Source: Clostridia bacterium
GTDB taxonomy: Bacteria > Bacillota > Clostridia > Oscillospirales > Acutalibacteraceae
Length of the DNA stretch: 64,000 nucleotides
Reading direction: 5' to 3'
Assembly: GCA_024404025.1 (NCBI GenBank)
Contig: JAKSQP010000007.1
Span: 44,542 to 108,541, forward strand
Both the position numbers and the translations under genes were made by a program. Positions 33,594-43,570 of this stretch are shown piece by piece. The first letter of the stretch is position 1. Each line of letters opens with the position of its first letter. The notes below the pieces were generated by a model, which saw nothing but the letters and a program-made list of their open reading frames with translations, did not search any database and was not told where the DNA came from.

Positions 33594-34302
33594 TAAAATA
33601 TTAAGTATAAAAGACCTCAAGGTTAACTACGGCGGCATTGAAGCCGTCAAAGGCATCAGCTTCGATGTTGAAGAGGGTCAGATCGTTACCCTTATCGGCG
33701 CAAACGGAGCGGGCAAAAGCTCAACGCTCCGCTCGATCGCAGGCCTTATCAAGCCCGCCGCCGGCTCAATCGAATTCAACGGAGATGCAATCACGGGTAT
33801 GGACACAACCCAGATAGTAAAAAAGGGCATTACCCTTGTTCCCGAAGGAAGAAAGATTTTTCCCGATCTCACGGTTGAAGAAAACCTCAAAATCGGCGCA
33901 TATATGCGCAAGGATAACCTTGCCGATGATATGAACAGAGTTTATTCTCTCTTCCCGAGGCTTAAAGAGCGTTCATGGCAGGCAGGAGGCACTCTTTCGG
34001 GCGGCGAGCAGCAGATGCTCGCAGTCGGCAGAGCGCTTATGAGCAAGCCGAAAATGATTATGATGGATGAGCCGTCTCTCGGACTTGCTCCCATTGTTGT
34101 CAGAGATATTTTCTCGATCATAAGAGAGATCAAGGAAGAGGGCATAACCGTTCTTCTTATCGAGCAGAACGCAAATATGGCTCTCAAAACCGCCGACATC
34201 GGTTATGTTATGGAAACCGGCAAAATCACCATGACCGGCAAAGGCATTGAGCTTCTTGAAAACGAAGAAATCAAGGAAGCGTATCTCGGCAAACACAAAT
34301 AA
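33586..34302 (+). CDS. livF: Branched-chain amino acid ABC ATPase LivF
   Basis: A 238-residue ATPase with Walker A GANGAGKSS, signature LSGGEQQMLAVGRAL, Walker B IMMDEPSLGLAP and LIEQNA. The frame is open from 33562, but the ATG at 33586 fits the family N-terminus (SNKILSIKDLKVNYGGIEAVKG) and overlaps the livG stop by eight bases. It is the last gene of the five-gene transporter. Confidence 0.93.
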   Translation: MSNKILSIKDLKVNYGGIEAVKGISFDVEEGQIVTLIGANGAGKSSTLRSIAGLIKPAAGSIEFNGDAITGMDTTQIVKKGITLVPEGRKIFPDLTVEENLKIGAYMRKDNLADDMNRVYSLFPRLKERSWQAGGTLSGGEQQMLAVGRALMSKPKMIMMDEPSLGLAPIVVRDIFSIIREIKEEGITVLLIEQNANMALKTADIGYVMETGKITMTGKGIELLENEEIKEAYLGKHK

Positions 34303-34305
34303 AAC

Positions 34306-34346
34306 AAAAAGGATACCGGATTCTGCACAAATCCGATATCCTTTTT
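34306..34346. terminator. Bidirectional terminator between livF and GH13
   Basis: AAAAAGGATACCGGATT (34306-34322) pairs with AATCCGATATCCTTTTT (34330-34346), with one G-T pair. The A and T runs in the stem serve both convergent transcripts. Confidence 0.88.
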
Positions 34347-34355
34347 CTTTTTGTG

Positions 34356-36260
34356 TTATTTTATAAAGCCCGCAATGAAAAACAGAATTTCAGTATAAAT
34401 TTTATCAAGCAAACGGTCAAAATCGAATTCAAGGACAAAACCTTTTTCTCCGATGCCCTCAACAAGATATATACCCACCTGCTGATATGCAATAAATGTT
34501 CTGAATTCCCCGATTTCTTTTTTTGTGCCCTCAAAAAGCACCTTGCCCGTTGTCATATCGGTCAGCCGATAGCGCTTATATCCTGAAATGAAGCACCCGG
34601 AAAACGGGATTTTCACCTTTCCGCCGGTTGAGCTTTCATCGTTATTTGCAACGATAACAGCCGCCTTGTTGCCGCTGTATCTTGCATAGCTCTGAAGAGA
34701 GCCGATTCCGCTTGATTCAACCTTGCTGATATTTCCGTTTCGGTGATTTGCGGGCCAGTATTCAAAAATTTCACCGTGTGTTCTTCTTATGCTTATCATC
34801 TTTTTGACGCTCTCGAAAAAGAGCGCATTGTCGGCATCCTCCGCCTCGGAATAATCAACGGAGTTGAAATACTGCACTCCGTCGGCATTCGTCACATTGA
34901 ATTCATCGCCCATATACCAAAGAGGGATATACGGCGCAAGGATTGCGGAATAACCGATGTTTATCAGGCTGCCGCAGACATCCCTTTTCTGATAATCGTG
35001 ATTTGTTATGCAATTGATGTAGTGCTTGCCGGTGCCTCTTTTCAGTGGATTTTCACGCCATCCGGGATAACCTGCTGCCGTGCCGTTCTTAACGGAATCA
35101 ACGATGTTCACAATCCCGTCGCCGAAAAAATTGACCGGAGAGGAATAAAGACCCGCTCTGTCCGTTACGGAATAGTCAAGCACTCCGTCCTGCTCAAAAT
35201 CATAAACGGATTTTCTTGTGTTCGCATCCTCGCAGATAATGATTATATTTTTGCCTTCCGCTTTCAGCCTTTGGCGGATCTCGCCGTAAATTTTGTATCC
35301 GGTATAATTCGGCTCGCAGTCGCATCTGTATCCGTCTGCGCCGGTTTTCAGAATGTTTTCAATTGCGGTTTCAACAAACCATCTGCGGAATTCTTCGTTT
35401 TTCCAATTGAATGCGGCGTTGCCCCACGCCTCCCCGTCAAACCATCCGGGATGATCCGTTATGAGCGGAGAATCAAAAACTGCGCCCCAGGTGACCATAT
35501 CGAAGAAAACATAAATGCCTTTTGAATGAGCATAATCAACAAACTCTCTGACCCGTTCCCATCCCTCTGCATAATCCTGAGTGCCCGTTATCGCCTGTTC
35601 AAGAGAATGCGGACCGAAGTTGCTGTAACCGTTGCCGTATTCGCCTCTGTCATAAATCGGCGGAAGCCATATTCCGTTAACGCCCGCCTTTGCATAAAAA
35701 TCAACAAGATCCCTGCATTCCGGGAGCGTTCCGCCGATCGAAGCGGTGTCCGGACGAAGCTCTACAATGATCAGTGAATCCGCCCATTCGGGAGTGAGCA
35801 ATATTCCGTCTGAATAAGACGGCATAAGTTTAACATCTTTTCCGCCCTTATATGAAAGAAGAGCGCTGTTATCCGTGCCGTTTTCGGATGAATAAAAATA
35901 ATCAAGCTCAGTGGAAAGCTCCGGTTCGCTTTCGCTGACTATCAGAATTTCTTCAAGGAATTTATTGACGGCATATTCAATTGCGGCTTCGCTGCCGCCC
36001 GAAAGAGTAACGCTGCCGCCGGGATTATATTTTATACTCCAGTCGGCAGGATCTCCGCTGACCGAAATAACAATATCAACATCCGTTTCTCCGAAATTTT
36101 CTTTTAAAACATTATTCAGTAATTCAACCGGCTTTGCGCATTCCTGCGCATCCGTGCCGATGAATTCAATCCTTATTTTTCCGCTCTTTTCCGCATACGC
36201 AGGCATTGCGAGCGATAAAATCATCACAAGAGAAAGCATACAACATAGAATTTTCTTCAT
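34356..36260 (-). CDS. Secreted alpha-amylase family glycosidase, GH13
   Basis: A 634-residue exported enzyme. Residues 1-23 are a signal peptide ending AMPAYA. Residues 24-125 are an extra domain of unclear type. The TIM-barrel spans about 165-545 and has the full GH13 triad: nucleophile Asp314 (GYRCDCEPN), acid/base Glu344 (IIICEDAN) and Asp422 (ITNHD). A C-terminal beta domain follows. No anchor is seen. The frame stays open to 36323, but the promoter at 36286-36314 and the signal peptide fix the start at 36260. Likely acts on starch-type alpha-glucan or related sugars; subfamily not assigned. Confidence 0.87.
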   Translation of the reverse strand: MKKILCCMLSLVMILSLAMPAYAEKSGKIRIEFIGTDAQECAKPVELLNNVLKENFGETDVDIVISVSGDPADWSIKYNPGGSVTLSGGSEAAIEYAVNKFLEEILIVSESEPELSTELDYFYSSENGTDNSALLSYKGGKDVKLMPSYSDGILLTPEWADSLIIVELRPDTASIGGTLPECRDLVDFYAKAGVNGIWLPPIYDRGEYGNGYSNFGPHSLEQAITGTQDYAEGWERVREFVDYAHSKGIYVFFDMVTWGAVFDSPLITDHPGWFDGEAWGNAAFNWKNEEFRRWFVETAIENILKTGADGYRCDCEPNYTGYKIYGEIRQRLKAEGKNIIIICEDANTRKSVYDFEQDGVLDYSVTDRAGLYSSPVNFFGDGIVNIVDSVKNGTAAGYPGWRENPLKRGTGKHYINCITNHDYQKRDVCGSLINIGYSAILAPYIPLWYMGDEFNVTNADGVQYFNSVDYSEAEDADNALFFESVKKMISIRRTHGEIFEYWPANHRNGNISKVESSGIGSLQSYARYSGNKAAVIVANNDESSTGGKVKIPFSGCFISGYKRYRLTDMTTGKVLFEGTKKEIGEFRTFIAYQQVGIYLVEGIGEKGFVLEFDFDRLLDKIYTEILFFIAGFIK

Positions 36261-36285
36261 TCCGATCACATCCTTTACACAGATT

Positions 36286-36314
36286 ACTATACCATAAGAA
36301 TTTTTATTTTTCAA
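36286..36314 (-). promoter_or_regulatory. Promoter of the GH13 gene
   Basis: -35 TTGAAA (36309-36314) and -10 TATAGT (36286-36291), 17 bases apart on the minus strand, about 26 bases before the chosen start. Confidence 0.7.
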
Positions 36315-36329
36315 CTTATGCATTATCTC

Positions 36330-36358
36330 TTTATTTATTATGAAATATATGATACAAT
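36330..36358 (+). promoter_or_regulatory. Probable promoter of the GH130 operon
   Basis: -10 TACAAT (36353-36358) with a weak -35 TTTATT (36330-36335) at 17 bases. GGAG lies nine bases before the GH130 ATG. Confidence 0.45.
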
Positions 36359-36387
36359 TTGAAAAAACCGGTTAGGAGACCTTGATT

Positions 36388-37350
36388 ATGTATAAATCAC
36401 ATCCCGTCATCACAAAGCTTGACCGCCCGATTCTCACCGCAGAGGATATTCCTTATCATTCAACCCTCGTTTTCAATGCGGGCGTTACAAAATACAACGG
36501 AAAATATGTTATGATGTTCCGCAACGATTACGGCGAAAAATTCAACACTCATTTCGACGGCACGAATCTCGGCTTCGCCGAAAGTGACGACGGAATTCAC
36601 TGGGTTCCCTCCGCATCTCCCCGCTTCGAACTCAAGAGCGACGAAATCAGAAGAGCTTATGATCCGAGGCTTACGGTCATGGACGGAATCTGCTATATGT
36701 GCTTCGCAGTTGACACCAATCACGGCGTCTGCGGCGGAATTGCAAAAACAGAAGATTTTGAAAAATTCGATGTGCTTTCCATCTCCGCTCCCGACAACAG
36801 AAATATGGTTCTCTTTCCCGAAAAGATCAACGGAAACTATGTTCGCCTTGAAAGACCGATGCCCGTTTATTCAAGAGGAAAAGACCGCTTTGATCTCTGG
36901 CTTTCCGAATCGCCGGACCTCGTTTTCTGGGGCAAATCAAGGCTTGTTATGGGCGTTGAGGATGTTCCGTTTGCAAACGACAAAATCGGCCCCGCCGCTC
37001 CGCCGATCAAAACGGAAAAGGGCTGGCTGACAACGATTCACGGCGTTGACATTGACAGAACAAGAGGAAAAAACGGTTGGGAGGAAAAATGGCAGAAGGC
37101 TTATTATGCGGGAATTGCTCTGCTTGATCTTGAAGATCCCTCAAAGGTGATCGGCATCTGCAAGGAACCTCTCATCGTCTGCGACAGGGATTATGAAGAA
37201 AAGGACGGCTTCCGTCAGAATGTCATTTTCCCCGGCGGTATGATCCTTGAGGATAACGGCGAAGTCAAGATCTATTACGGCGCAAGCGACACCGTTGAAT
37301 GCGTTGCATCCGCCAACATTGATGATCTTATAAAAATCTGCCTCGAATAA
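36388..37350 (+). CDS. GH130 family beta-mannoside phosphorylase-like enzyme
   Basis: A 320-residue cytoplasmic five-bladed beta-propeller enzyme of GH130. These split beta-mannosides with phosphate, yielding mannose-1-phosphate and saving energy. Typical stretches are FNAGVTKYNGKYVMMFRNDYG, LGFAESDDGIHW, YDPRLTVMDG, GPAAPPIKTEKGWL, and FPGGMILEDNGEVKIYYGASDT at the end. No signal peptide. First gene of a two- or three-gene operon with the beta-helix/GNAT protein. Exact linkage is not predictable. Confidence 0.88.
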   Translation: MYKSHPVITKLDRPILTAEDIPYHSTLVFNAGVTKYNGKYVMMFRNDYGEKFNTHFDGTNLGFAESDDGIHWVPSASPRFELKSDEIRRAYDPRLTVMDGICYMCFAVDTNHGVCGGIAKTEDFEKFDVLSISAPDNRNMVLFPEKINGNYVRLERPMPVYSRGKDRFDLWLSESPDLVFWGKSRLVMGVEDVPFANDKIGPAAPPIKTEKGWLTTIHGVDIDRTRGKNGWEEKWQKAYYAGIALLDLEDPSKVIGICKEPLIVCDRDYEEKDGFRQNVIFPGGMILEDNGEVKIYYGASDTVECVASANIDDLIKICLE

Positions 37351-37363
37351 GGAGAGTATATTT

Positions 37364-39472
37364 ATGTATGTTAAAGTAACCGATGCTCCGTATTTTGCAA
37401 AAGGTGACGGAATAACAAATGACAGAGAAGCAATTCAGAAAGCAATAGACGATGTTTATGCCGCAGGCGGCGGAACGGTTGAGCTTGATGCTTATAAAAC
37501 TTTCCTTTCATCCGGAATCATTATCAGAAGCGGAGTTGAGCTTCATTTCGGTGAAAGAGCAATTCTTCATCAGACGGATAAAAGAGATGAATATGTTAAA
37601 CCCTCCGGAAACGGATATGAGCCTTATCTGCCCATGCTCGGCCACAACTGGTCCGAAACGATCAAATGGAGCCATTGCTGGTATAAGAATTATCCTCTGA
37701 TTTTCGCTCCCGAGGGAAGCAAAAATTTCAAGATCACGGGCAAGGGTACTATCCGCATGATGGAAGTGACCGACCCGGAAAAAATCATAAAAATCTGCCC
37801 TATCGGTTTTTACCGCTGCTCCGATTTTGAAATTTCAGATATACATATCACAAACTATCACAGCTATGCTCTTATGCCGTTCACAAGCACCGGAGGTCTT
37901 TTCAAAAACCTTATAATTGATAATTGGAGTTACGGAAACGGCGACGGAATCTGCCTTATGAACTGCCGTGATATACGCATAACCGGCTGCAATATGTTCA
38001 CGGGCGATGATTCGATTTATATTTTTTCATCCTACTGCGATCCGAGAAGGAGCGAATGGTGGAATTCCGATGAACCGCAGGCCTCGATGAACATTGAAAT
38101 AGACCATAACGACCTTCGCTCAAATCATTGCAAGGCATTCGGAATGATTCTTTGGGGAATCGGCTGCCCGGACCTTGAAAAGGTTGAGGTCAGAAATGTT
38201 TATGTTCACGATAACCATATCGAAACGCTCGGCAACTGGCTCTATAATCCGTATTCAACCAAAAAAGGCAATCCGCCCGTTACAAGTGTCCGCTTTGAAA
38301 ACAATGTTATTGACGGCATTGAAATAAATTTCTTTGAAACCGTTATCAGCGATATGACTCATTTCCGCAGCATGGCTGAATTTGAAAACACCGAATTTGT
38401 CAACGGTCTGTGCTTCTGGGCAATGAACAAAAACAAATCCGATGACTGCCTCGGCTCATTCCGCCGTCCGGACACCGAGGGCGGCTCATACGCCTATATG
38501 AAAGATTTCGATAAGGGCGATGTGCGCCTTTATCAGGGCGTTTATATCACAACGCAATACAGCCACACATTCCGGGCAAAGCTTCACGCTCCCGGAAGCG
38601 GAATCCGTATGTTCGTTCGGAAAACCGACACCGATGAGATGATCGCTTCAAAGGTTGTCAAATCAGACGAGCTGACCGATTTCACTCTTGAATTCACCGT
38701 TCCCGAAGACGGAAACTACCGTGTGGGCTTTGAGAATGTTGATAACGCCGACAATCTTGTGAAAATCAATTACGCCTGGCTCGGCAATCACGAAAGAGCC
38801 ATGGATTATAAAGAGGTCATCTCCGATAACGGCAAACTCATTTTCAAAGCAAACGATGCTCTCTTTGACCGCAATCTTCACCGCAATCAGCTTAAGATGT
38901 ATTGGTTCACAAAGAACGACCTGCCCGAAATGCCTCTTCCCGAAGGATATTCGTTTTCAAACTATAAGGACATTTCAGACAGAAAGAAATGGGCAGCCTG
39001 CATCTGGGAAGATCACGACGGCAATATTGACGAGGAACGCTGGCAATCCGAAATCATCAACTTTACCGATATAACTCCCGAAGAGGATATGTGGTTCCTC
39101 GATTATAACGGCGAACATATCGGAACGGCAACCTCTTTCGTTTATAAATCATCAGGCATAGGTGATATGCACTGGGTCGGCATCAGAAAGGATTTCAGAG
39201 GCAGAGGTCTTTCAAAATACTTAAGCTATATCGTTCAGAAATCCCTCAAAGATAGAGGTGTGCCCTATGTTTCGCTCACCACCGGCGAGGGCAGACCTGC
39301 CGCCGTTAAATCCTATCTTACTGCCGGATTCATTCCCGTTGAATATGCCGAGGGTATGGTCAAAAGATGGGAAGCCGTGCTTGAAAACTACAATATAGAA
39401 TCCGTTGAAATGGTTGACGAAAACGCAAATCCCCTGCCTCCCGTTTTCAGAGCATCCAAAGCCGGAAAATAA
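37364..39472 (+). CDS. Beta-helix (GH28-like) protein fused to a GNAT acetyltransferase
   Basis: One uninterrupted 702-residue frame with three parts. Residues 1-330 are a right-handed beta-helix like pectate lyase/GH28 enzymes: [55 protein letters not shown] (Asp residues placed as in GH28), and [10 protein letters not shown]. Residues about 335-500 are beta-sandwich-like, as in a carbohydrate-binding module. Residues about 505-670 look like a GNAT N-acetyltransferase: [31 protein letters not shown] (acetyl-CoA loop) and [18 protein letters not shown]. There is no signal peptide, so it would act in the cytoplasm beside GH130. Function of the fusion is unknown; it could deacylate, trim or tag an oligosaccharide. 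Confidence 0.75.
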   Translation: MYVKVTDAPYFAKGDGITNDREAIQKAIDDVYAAGGGTVELDAYKTFLSSGIIIRSGVELHFGERAILHQTDKRDEYVKPSGNGYEPYLPMLGHNWSETIKWSHCWYKNYPLIFAPEGSKNFKITGKGTIRMMEVTDPEKIIKICPIGFYRCSDFEISDIHITNYHSYALMPFTSTGGLFKNLIIDNWSYGNGDGICLMNCRDIRITGCNMFTGDDSIYIFSSYCDPRRSEWWNSDEPQASMNIEIDHNDLRSNHCKAFGMILWGIGCPDLEKVEVRNVYVHDNHIETLGNWLYNPYSTKKGNPPVTSVRFENNVIDGIEINFFETVISDMTHFRSMAEFENTEFVNGLCFWAMNKNKSDDCLGSFRRPDTEGGSYAYMKDFDKGDVRLYQGVYITTQYSHTFRAKLHAPGSGIRMFVRKTDTDEMIASKVVKSDELTDFTLEFTVPEDGNYRVGFENVDNADNLVKINYAWLGNHERAMDYKEVISDNGKLIFKANDALFDRNLHRNQLKMYWFTKNDLPEMPLPEGYSFSNYKDISDRKKWAACIWEDHDGNIDEERWQSEIINFTDITPEEDMWFLDYNGEHIGTATSFVYKSSGIGDMHWVGIRKDFRGRGLSKYLSYIVQKSLKDRGVPYVSLTTGEGRPAAVKSYLTAGFIPVEYAEGMVKRWEAVLENYNIESVEMVDENANPLPPVFRASKAGK

Positions 39473-39507
39473 TTCCGGATTTCTGCGGAAAGAAACGGAG
39501 AAATATT

Positions 39508-40689
39508 ATGAATAAAATTATATGCCCAAAATGCGGCGAAGCCTTTGAGCTGACCGATAACAATTATGCGGATATTCTCAACCAGGTCAGAACTGCCGAA
39601 TTTGATAAAGAAATCGCAATGCACGAGGAAACTCATAAAAGAGAAAAGGAATCCGCCGTTAAGCTTGCCGTAGCCGAATCGGAAGCAGGCTTCAAAAATG
39701 AAATTGCCGAAAAAGAAAGAGAAATCGAAAAGCTGAAATCGCAGATCGAAATCAGCGAAAGAGCAAAAGAGATGGATATCCGCTCCGCCGTTCAGGAAAA
39801 GGAAGCCGAAATCGCAAGGCTCACAAGCCGCATTGAGCTTGATAAAACCAACGCCGAGCTTCAGAAGAAATCCACAGAGGAAATTCATCAGGCCGAGCTT
39901 GCAAGAAAAGACGAGGAGATAGCCTTCTATAAGGATTTCAAAGCCCGCCAATCAACAAAAATGATAGGCGAAAGTCTTGAGCAGCATTGCAGCATCGAAT
40001 TCAATAAGCTCCGTGCAACCGCTTTCCCGAATGCCTATTTTGAAAAGGATAACGATGCAAAAACAGGAAGCAAGGGTGATTTTATTTACAGAGAATACGC
40101 TTCCGACGGCACGGAATTCATTTCAATTATGTTTGAAATGAAGAACGAGGGAGACACAACCGCAACCAAGCATAAAAACGAAGATTTTTTCAAAGAGCTT
40201 GATAAGGACCGGAACGAAAAGGGCTGCGAATATGCCGTTCTCGTTACAATGCTCGAAGCGGATAACGAATACTATAACAACGGAATTGTTGATGTTTCAT
40301 ATAAGTATCCGAAAATGTATGTTGTCCGCCCGCAGTTTTTCATCCCGATAATAACGGTTCTTCGCAACGCCGCTCTCAATTCACTTGAATATAAGCAGGA
40401 GCTCGCAGTTATCCGCAATCAGAATATCGACATTACTCATTTTGAGGAAAATATGAACAGCTTCAAAGACGCTTTTGCAAGAAATTATGAACTCGCTTCA
40501 AAGAAATTTCAGACTGCAATTGACGAAATCGACAAAACGATAGACCACCTGCAAAAAACAAAAGAAGCTCTTCTTTCATCCGAAAATAATCTTCGCCTTG
40601 CCAACAACAAGGCAGAAGACCTTTCGATCAAAAAACTCACCAAAGGAAACCCGACCATGCAGGCAAAATTTGCAGAATTGAAAAAATAA
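39508..40689 (+). CDS. DUF2130 family protein
   Basis: A 393-residue cytoplasmic protein. It opens with a zinc-knuckle-like [10 protein letters not shown], then a long coiled coil (residues about 25-150, rich in Glu, Lys, Arg, Ala). The DUF2130 core follows: [85 protein letters not shown]. The D...E-x-K spacing (GDFIY, FEMK) is reminiscent of PD-(D/E)XK nucleases. Another coiled coil closes the protein. Cellular role unknown. It lies 35 bases after the fusion gene with a GGAG site. Confidence 0.85.
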   Translation: MNKIICPKCGEAFELTDNNYADILNQVRTAEFDKEIAMHEETHKREKESAVKLAVAESEAGFKNEIAEKEREIEKLKSQIEISERAKEMDIRSAVQEKEAEIARLTSRIELDKTNAELQKKSTEEIHQAELARKDEEIAFYKDFKARQSTKMIGESLEQHCSIEFNKLRATAFPNAYFEKDNDAKTGSKGDFIYREYASDGTEFISIMFEMKNEGDTTATKHKNEDFFKELDKDRNEKGCEYAVLVTMLEADNEYYNNGIVDVSYKYPKMYVVRPQFFIPIITVLRNAALNSLEYKQELAVIRNQNIDITHFEENMNSFKDAFARNYELASKKFQTAIDEIDKTIDHLQKTKEALLSSENNLRLANNKAEDLSIKKLTKGNPTMQAKFAELKK

Positions 40690-40706
40690 AATAATATAAA
40701 ATAAAA

Positions 40707-40763
40707 GGAAGCTCTCGGGCGGAGATTCATAAACCGGTTTATGAAATCCGCTGAAGAGCTTCC
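40707..40763. terminator. Bidirectional long hairpin terminator
   Basis: GGAAGCTCT (40707-40715) pairs with AGAGCTTCC (40755-40763), enclosing the perfect palindrome TTCATAAACC/GGTTTATGAA (40727-40746). It separates convergent DUF2130 and the peptidase-E-like gene. Confidence 0.75.
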
Positions 40764-40767
40764 TGTT

Positions 40768-41457
40768 TTACAGTTCTGCCAGTGCCTTGCCGTCTTCGGT
40801 AAGGTCAATTTTTTTGTAATTCTGTTTTGCATCGAAAAGATAAACCTTTTCTTTGCCCGAAACATTGAATATTTCTCTCTTTTTTCCGAGAAAACTGATT
40901 GCGGCGCCGTTATCAATGGCAATTGATGAAAGCTTTCTTGTTGAGGCAAGCTCCTCAAACGGCTTCCATTCGGGGCTGTCAAAATGCGGGCACATACAGT
41001 AAGGAATCAATCCGAGCGGTTTTATGAACTCAAAGCTGTCATCCGGGCCGTCATTATTGTAGCTTTCTTCAAACCAGAACATAGCGCCGGCGCATTTGCC
41101 GGAAAGAACGGTTTCTTTTTCTTCAAAAACCTCTCGCAGATATTTGTCAATTTCCTTCTTTTTGCAAATATGAATCGGGAATGTGGAATTCCCGCCGGGC
41201 ATAAAAATAATATCTGCCCATCTTATTTTTCTTGCCATTTCAGCCTGTGAATCGCCGAAATATTGTAAAACGTCAATTTCACAGCCAAGTGCAAACTGTT
41301 TGTTAATATATTTTTCGCTGTAACCGCCAAAGCCCGACGGCATAAATAAATAGTTCGGATGTTCCTTTTTTGCAAGAGAATAAATATAACGAGCAAGCTT
41401 CCATTCGTGTGCGGATTCTATATCAAAGCCTCCGCCTATTGCAACAACATTTCCCAT
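40768..41457 (-). CDS. Peptidase E-like protein (S51 family) with Cys at the nucleophile position
   Basis: A 229-residue class I glutamine-amidotransferase-like protein of the peptidase E/cyanophycinase family. It starts MGNVVAIGGGFD, has MPGGNSTFPIH, and the nucleophile elbow reads SGKCAGAMFWF where peptidase E has G-x-S-A-G. The Ser is thus replaced by Cys, so either a Cys-dependent hydrolase or a non-peptidase. The His of the triad is in CPHFDS. It is the last gene after argD (49-base gap, with an AGGAG site), so it may be co-transcribed with the arginine genes. Substrate unknown. Confidence 0.78.
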   Translation of the reverse strand: MGNVVAIGGGFDIESAHEWKLARYIYSLAKKEHPNYLFMPSGFGGYSEKYINKQFALGCEIDVLQYFGDSQAEMARKIRWADIIFMPGGNSTFPIHICKKKEIDKYLREVFEEKETVLSGKCAGAMFWFEESYNNDGPDDSFEFIKPLGLIPYCMCPHFDSPEWKPFEELASTRKLSSIAIDNGAAISFLGKKREIFNVSGKEKVYLFDAKQNYKKIDLTEDGKALAEL

Positions 41458-41506
41458 AATTATCTCCTGAAGCTGTTTAATATTGTATTACGAAATCCAT
41501 TTTGTC

Positions 41507-42679
41507 TCAGCAGTCCTCTTTGCAGGCTTCTTTAATGATTCCGATTGCTTTTTCAAGCACTTCAAACGGAATATTCAGAGCGGGAAGAAGTCTGACCTTG
41601 TCCTTGGCGGTCAGGCAGAGAACTCCGTTTTCCATACATTTTTCAACAACTTCCGGGGCCGGCTTTTTTGTTTTGATGCCTATCATCAGGCCCATTCCCG
41701 AAACGCTCTCAATGCCGTCCGCTCCCGAAAGAGCGTCGAAAATATATTCCGATTTCTTTTTTACATCGGCAAGCAGAGCTTCATCTATCCTCGAAAGCAC
41801 GCTGCAGGCAGCGGCACAGCAAACGGGATTTCCGCCGAAGGTTGAGCCGTGATCGCCAAACGAAAGAACATCCTGAACCTTTTCGCTCATAAGAGTTGCT
41901 CCGAGCGGAAGTCCTCCGGCAAGTCCCTTTGCCGTTGAAACAATATCCGGTTTTATTCCGTATTCCATATAAGAATAAAGACTTCCGGATCTTCCGTTGC
42001 CGGTCTGAACCTCGTCAATAATGAGAATAATATCATTTTTCTTTGCAAAATCGGCAGCTTCTTTTGCGAATTTTTCACCAATGGGAAGCACTCCGCCTTC
42101 GCCCTGAACGCATTCCATTATGATTCCGGCTGCATTATTCTCAATCGCAATTTTTTTCAGCTCCTCAATATTGCCTGCTTCGGCGTAAACAAAGCCGGGA
42201 GTCAGCGGCTTGAATAATTCATGATAATGCTCCTGACCGGTTGCCGAAAGGGTGGTAAGCGTTCTTCCGTGAAAGCTGTTTTTGAGAGTCACAATTGTGT
42301 ATCGGTTGTCGCCGTATTTATCAGAGGAATATTTTCTGGCAATTTTTATTGCGCATTCATTCGCTTCGGCTCCGGAATTTGAAAAGAAAACCTTCTTCAT
42401 CCCTGTTTTTTCGCAGAGCATTTCCGCAAGCCTTCCGCAAGGCTCGGTATAATATAAATTTGACATGTGCTGAACTGCCGATGCCTGCTTTGCAACAGCG
42501 GAAACCCATTCTTCATCGCAGACGCCGAATGAGGTTACCGCAATGCCCGATCCCATATCCGTATATTCTTTTCCGTCGGAATCAAAAACAATGCTTCCCT
42601 TGCCCGAAACGATTTCAACCGGGAATCTTTTATATGTTCCCGCAACAAAATTTTTATCTCTTTCCTGAATAATGCTCAT
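41507..42679 (-). CDS. argD: Acetylornithine aminotransferase
   Basis: A 390-residue class III PLP aminotransferase that converts N-acetylglutamate semialdehyde to N-acetylornithine. Motifs are SNSGAEANECAIKIARKYS, SFHGRTLTTLSATGQ, LIIDEVQTGNGRSG, and the PLP lysine in STAKGLAGGLPLGA. The frame stays open to 42724, but the ATG at 42679 has GGAG eight bases upstream and fits the family start. It lies 13 bases behind argB. Confidence 0.93.
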   Translation of the reverse strand: MSIIQERDKNFVAGTYKRFPVEIVSGKGSIVFDSDGKEYTDMGSGIAVTSFGVCDEEWVSAVAKQASAVQHMSNLYYTEPCGRLAEMLCEKTGMKKVFFSNSGAEANECAIKIARKYSSDKYGDNRYTIVTLKNSFHGRTLTTLSATGQEHYHELFKPLTPGFVYAEAGNIEELKKIAIENNAAGIIMECVQGEGGVLPIGEKFAKEAADFAKKNDIILIIDEVQTGNGRSGSLYSYMEYGIKPDIVSTAKGLAGGLPLGATLMSEKVQDVLSFGDHGSTFGGNPVCCAAACSVLSRIDEALLADVKKKSEYIFDALSGADGIESVSGMGLMIGIKTKKPAPEVVEKCMENGVLCLTAKDKVRLLPALNIPFEVLEKAIGIIKEACKEDC

Positions 42680-42692
42680 AATTTTTCTCCAA

Positions 42693-43553
42693 TCAGCGGG
42701 TAACCATTGTACCTGCGCCCTCATTGGTAAGAAGCTCCATCAAAATGGAATGAGGAACTCTTCCGTCCATAATAACAACATTTTTAACGCCCCGGTGAAT
42801 CGCTTCAATGCAGCAGTCCACTTTGGGGATCATGCCTCCGGAAATGATTCCGCTTTCATATAAGCTTGCCGCCTCTTCAATGCTGATTTCCGGAATAAGC
42901 GTTGAGGGATCGTCCTTATCCTTAAGCACGCCGGCAATATCCGTCATCATTATCAGCCTTTCGGCTTCAAGCGACCCCGCAATAAATGCGGCGGCTGTGT
43001 CACCGTTTATATTATAGGTGTTGCCTTCTTTATCGCAGCCGAGAGTCGAAATAACGGGAATATATTCTTTTTCAAGAAGATCCGTCACGGGCTTTATGTT
43101 GATATTGGTGATTTCGCCGACATAGCCGAGCTTTTCGTTCTTTATTTTCGCTTCGATAAGTCTGCCGTCCATTCCCGAAAGGCCAACCGCCTTTCCACCG
43201 TTCATTTCAAGCATATTGACAAGCGTTTTGTTGACTTTGCCCGCAAGCACCATCTGAACAATATCAACGGTTTCCTTGTCGGTAACCCTTAAGCCGTCAA
43301 CAAATTCCGCTTTCTTGCCGAGCCTTTCCATAAGCTCGTTTATCTCGGGTCCGCCTCCGTGAACAAGCACGATTTTAACCCCTATGAGCCGGAGCAGAAC
43401 AATGTCTTCCATAACCTGCTCCTTAAGCTGTTGATTTATCATGGCGTTTCCGCCGTATTTTACAACAACTATTTTTCCGTTATACCTTTTGATGTAGGGC
43501 AGAGCCTGTGTGAGTATCTCCGCTCTCTGTGAATTTGAAAAAATATCTTCCAT
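42693..43553 (-). CDS. argB: Acetylglutamate kinase
   Basis: A 286-residue amino-acid kinase that phosphorylates N-acetylglutamate. It shows VVKYGGNAM, VLVHGGGPEINELM, GLSGMDGRLIEA, INGDTAAAFIAGSL and SGGMIPKVDCCIEAI. The last stretch, and the N-terminal helix (SQRAEILTQALPYIKRYNG), are the features of arginine-feedback-inhibited, hexameric enzymes. It follows argJ by 17 bases. Confidence 0.96.
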   Translation of the reverse strand: MEDIFSNSQRAEILTQALPYIKRYNGKIVVVKYGGNAMINQQLKEQVMEDIVLLRLIGVKIVLVHGGGPEINELMERLGKKAEFVDGLRVTDKETVDIVQMVLAGKVNKTLVNMLEMNGGKAVGLSGMDGRLIEAKIKNEKLGYVGEITNINIKPVTDLLEKEYIPVISTLGCDKEGNTYNINGDTAAAFIAGSLEAERLIMMTDIAGVLKDKDDPSTLIPEISIEEAASLYESGIISGGMIPKVDCCIEAIHRGVKNVVIMDGRVPHSILMELLTNEGAGTMVTR

Positions 43554-43570
43554 TTTAATTTCTCCTGTTA

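Noticed and set aside
34743..35525. Open frame of 260 codons on the plus strand
   Set aside because: Antisense shadow of the GH13 gene, whose catalytic triad is intact.
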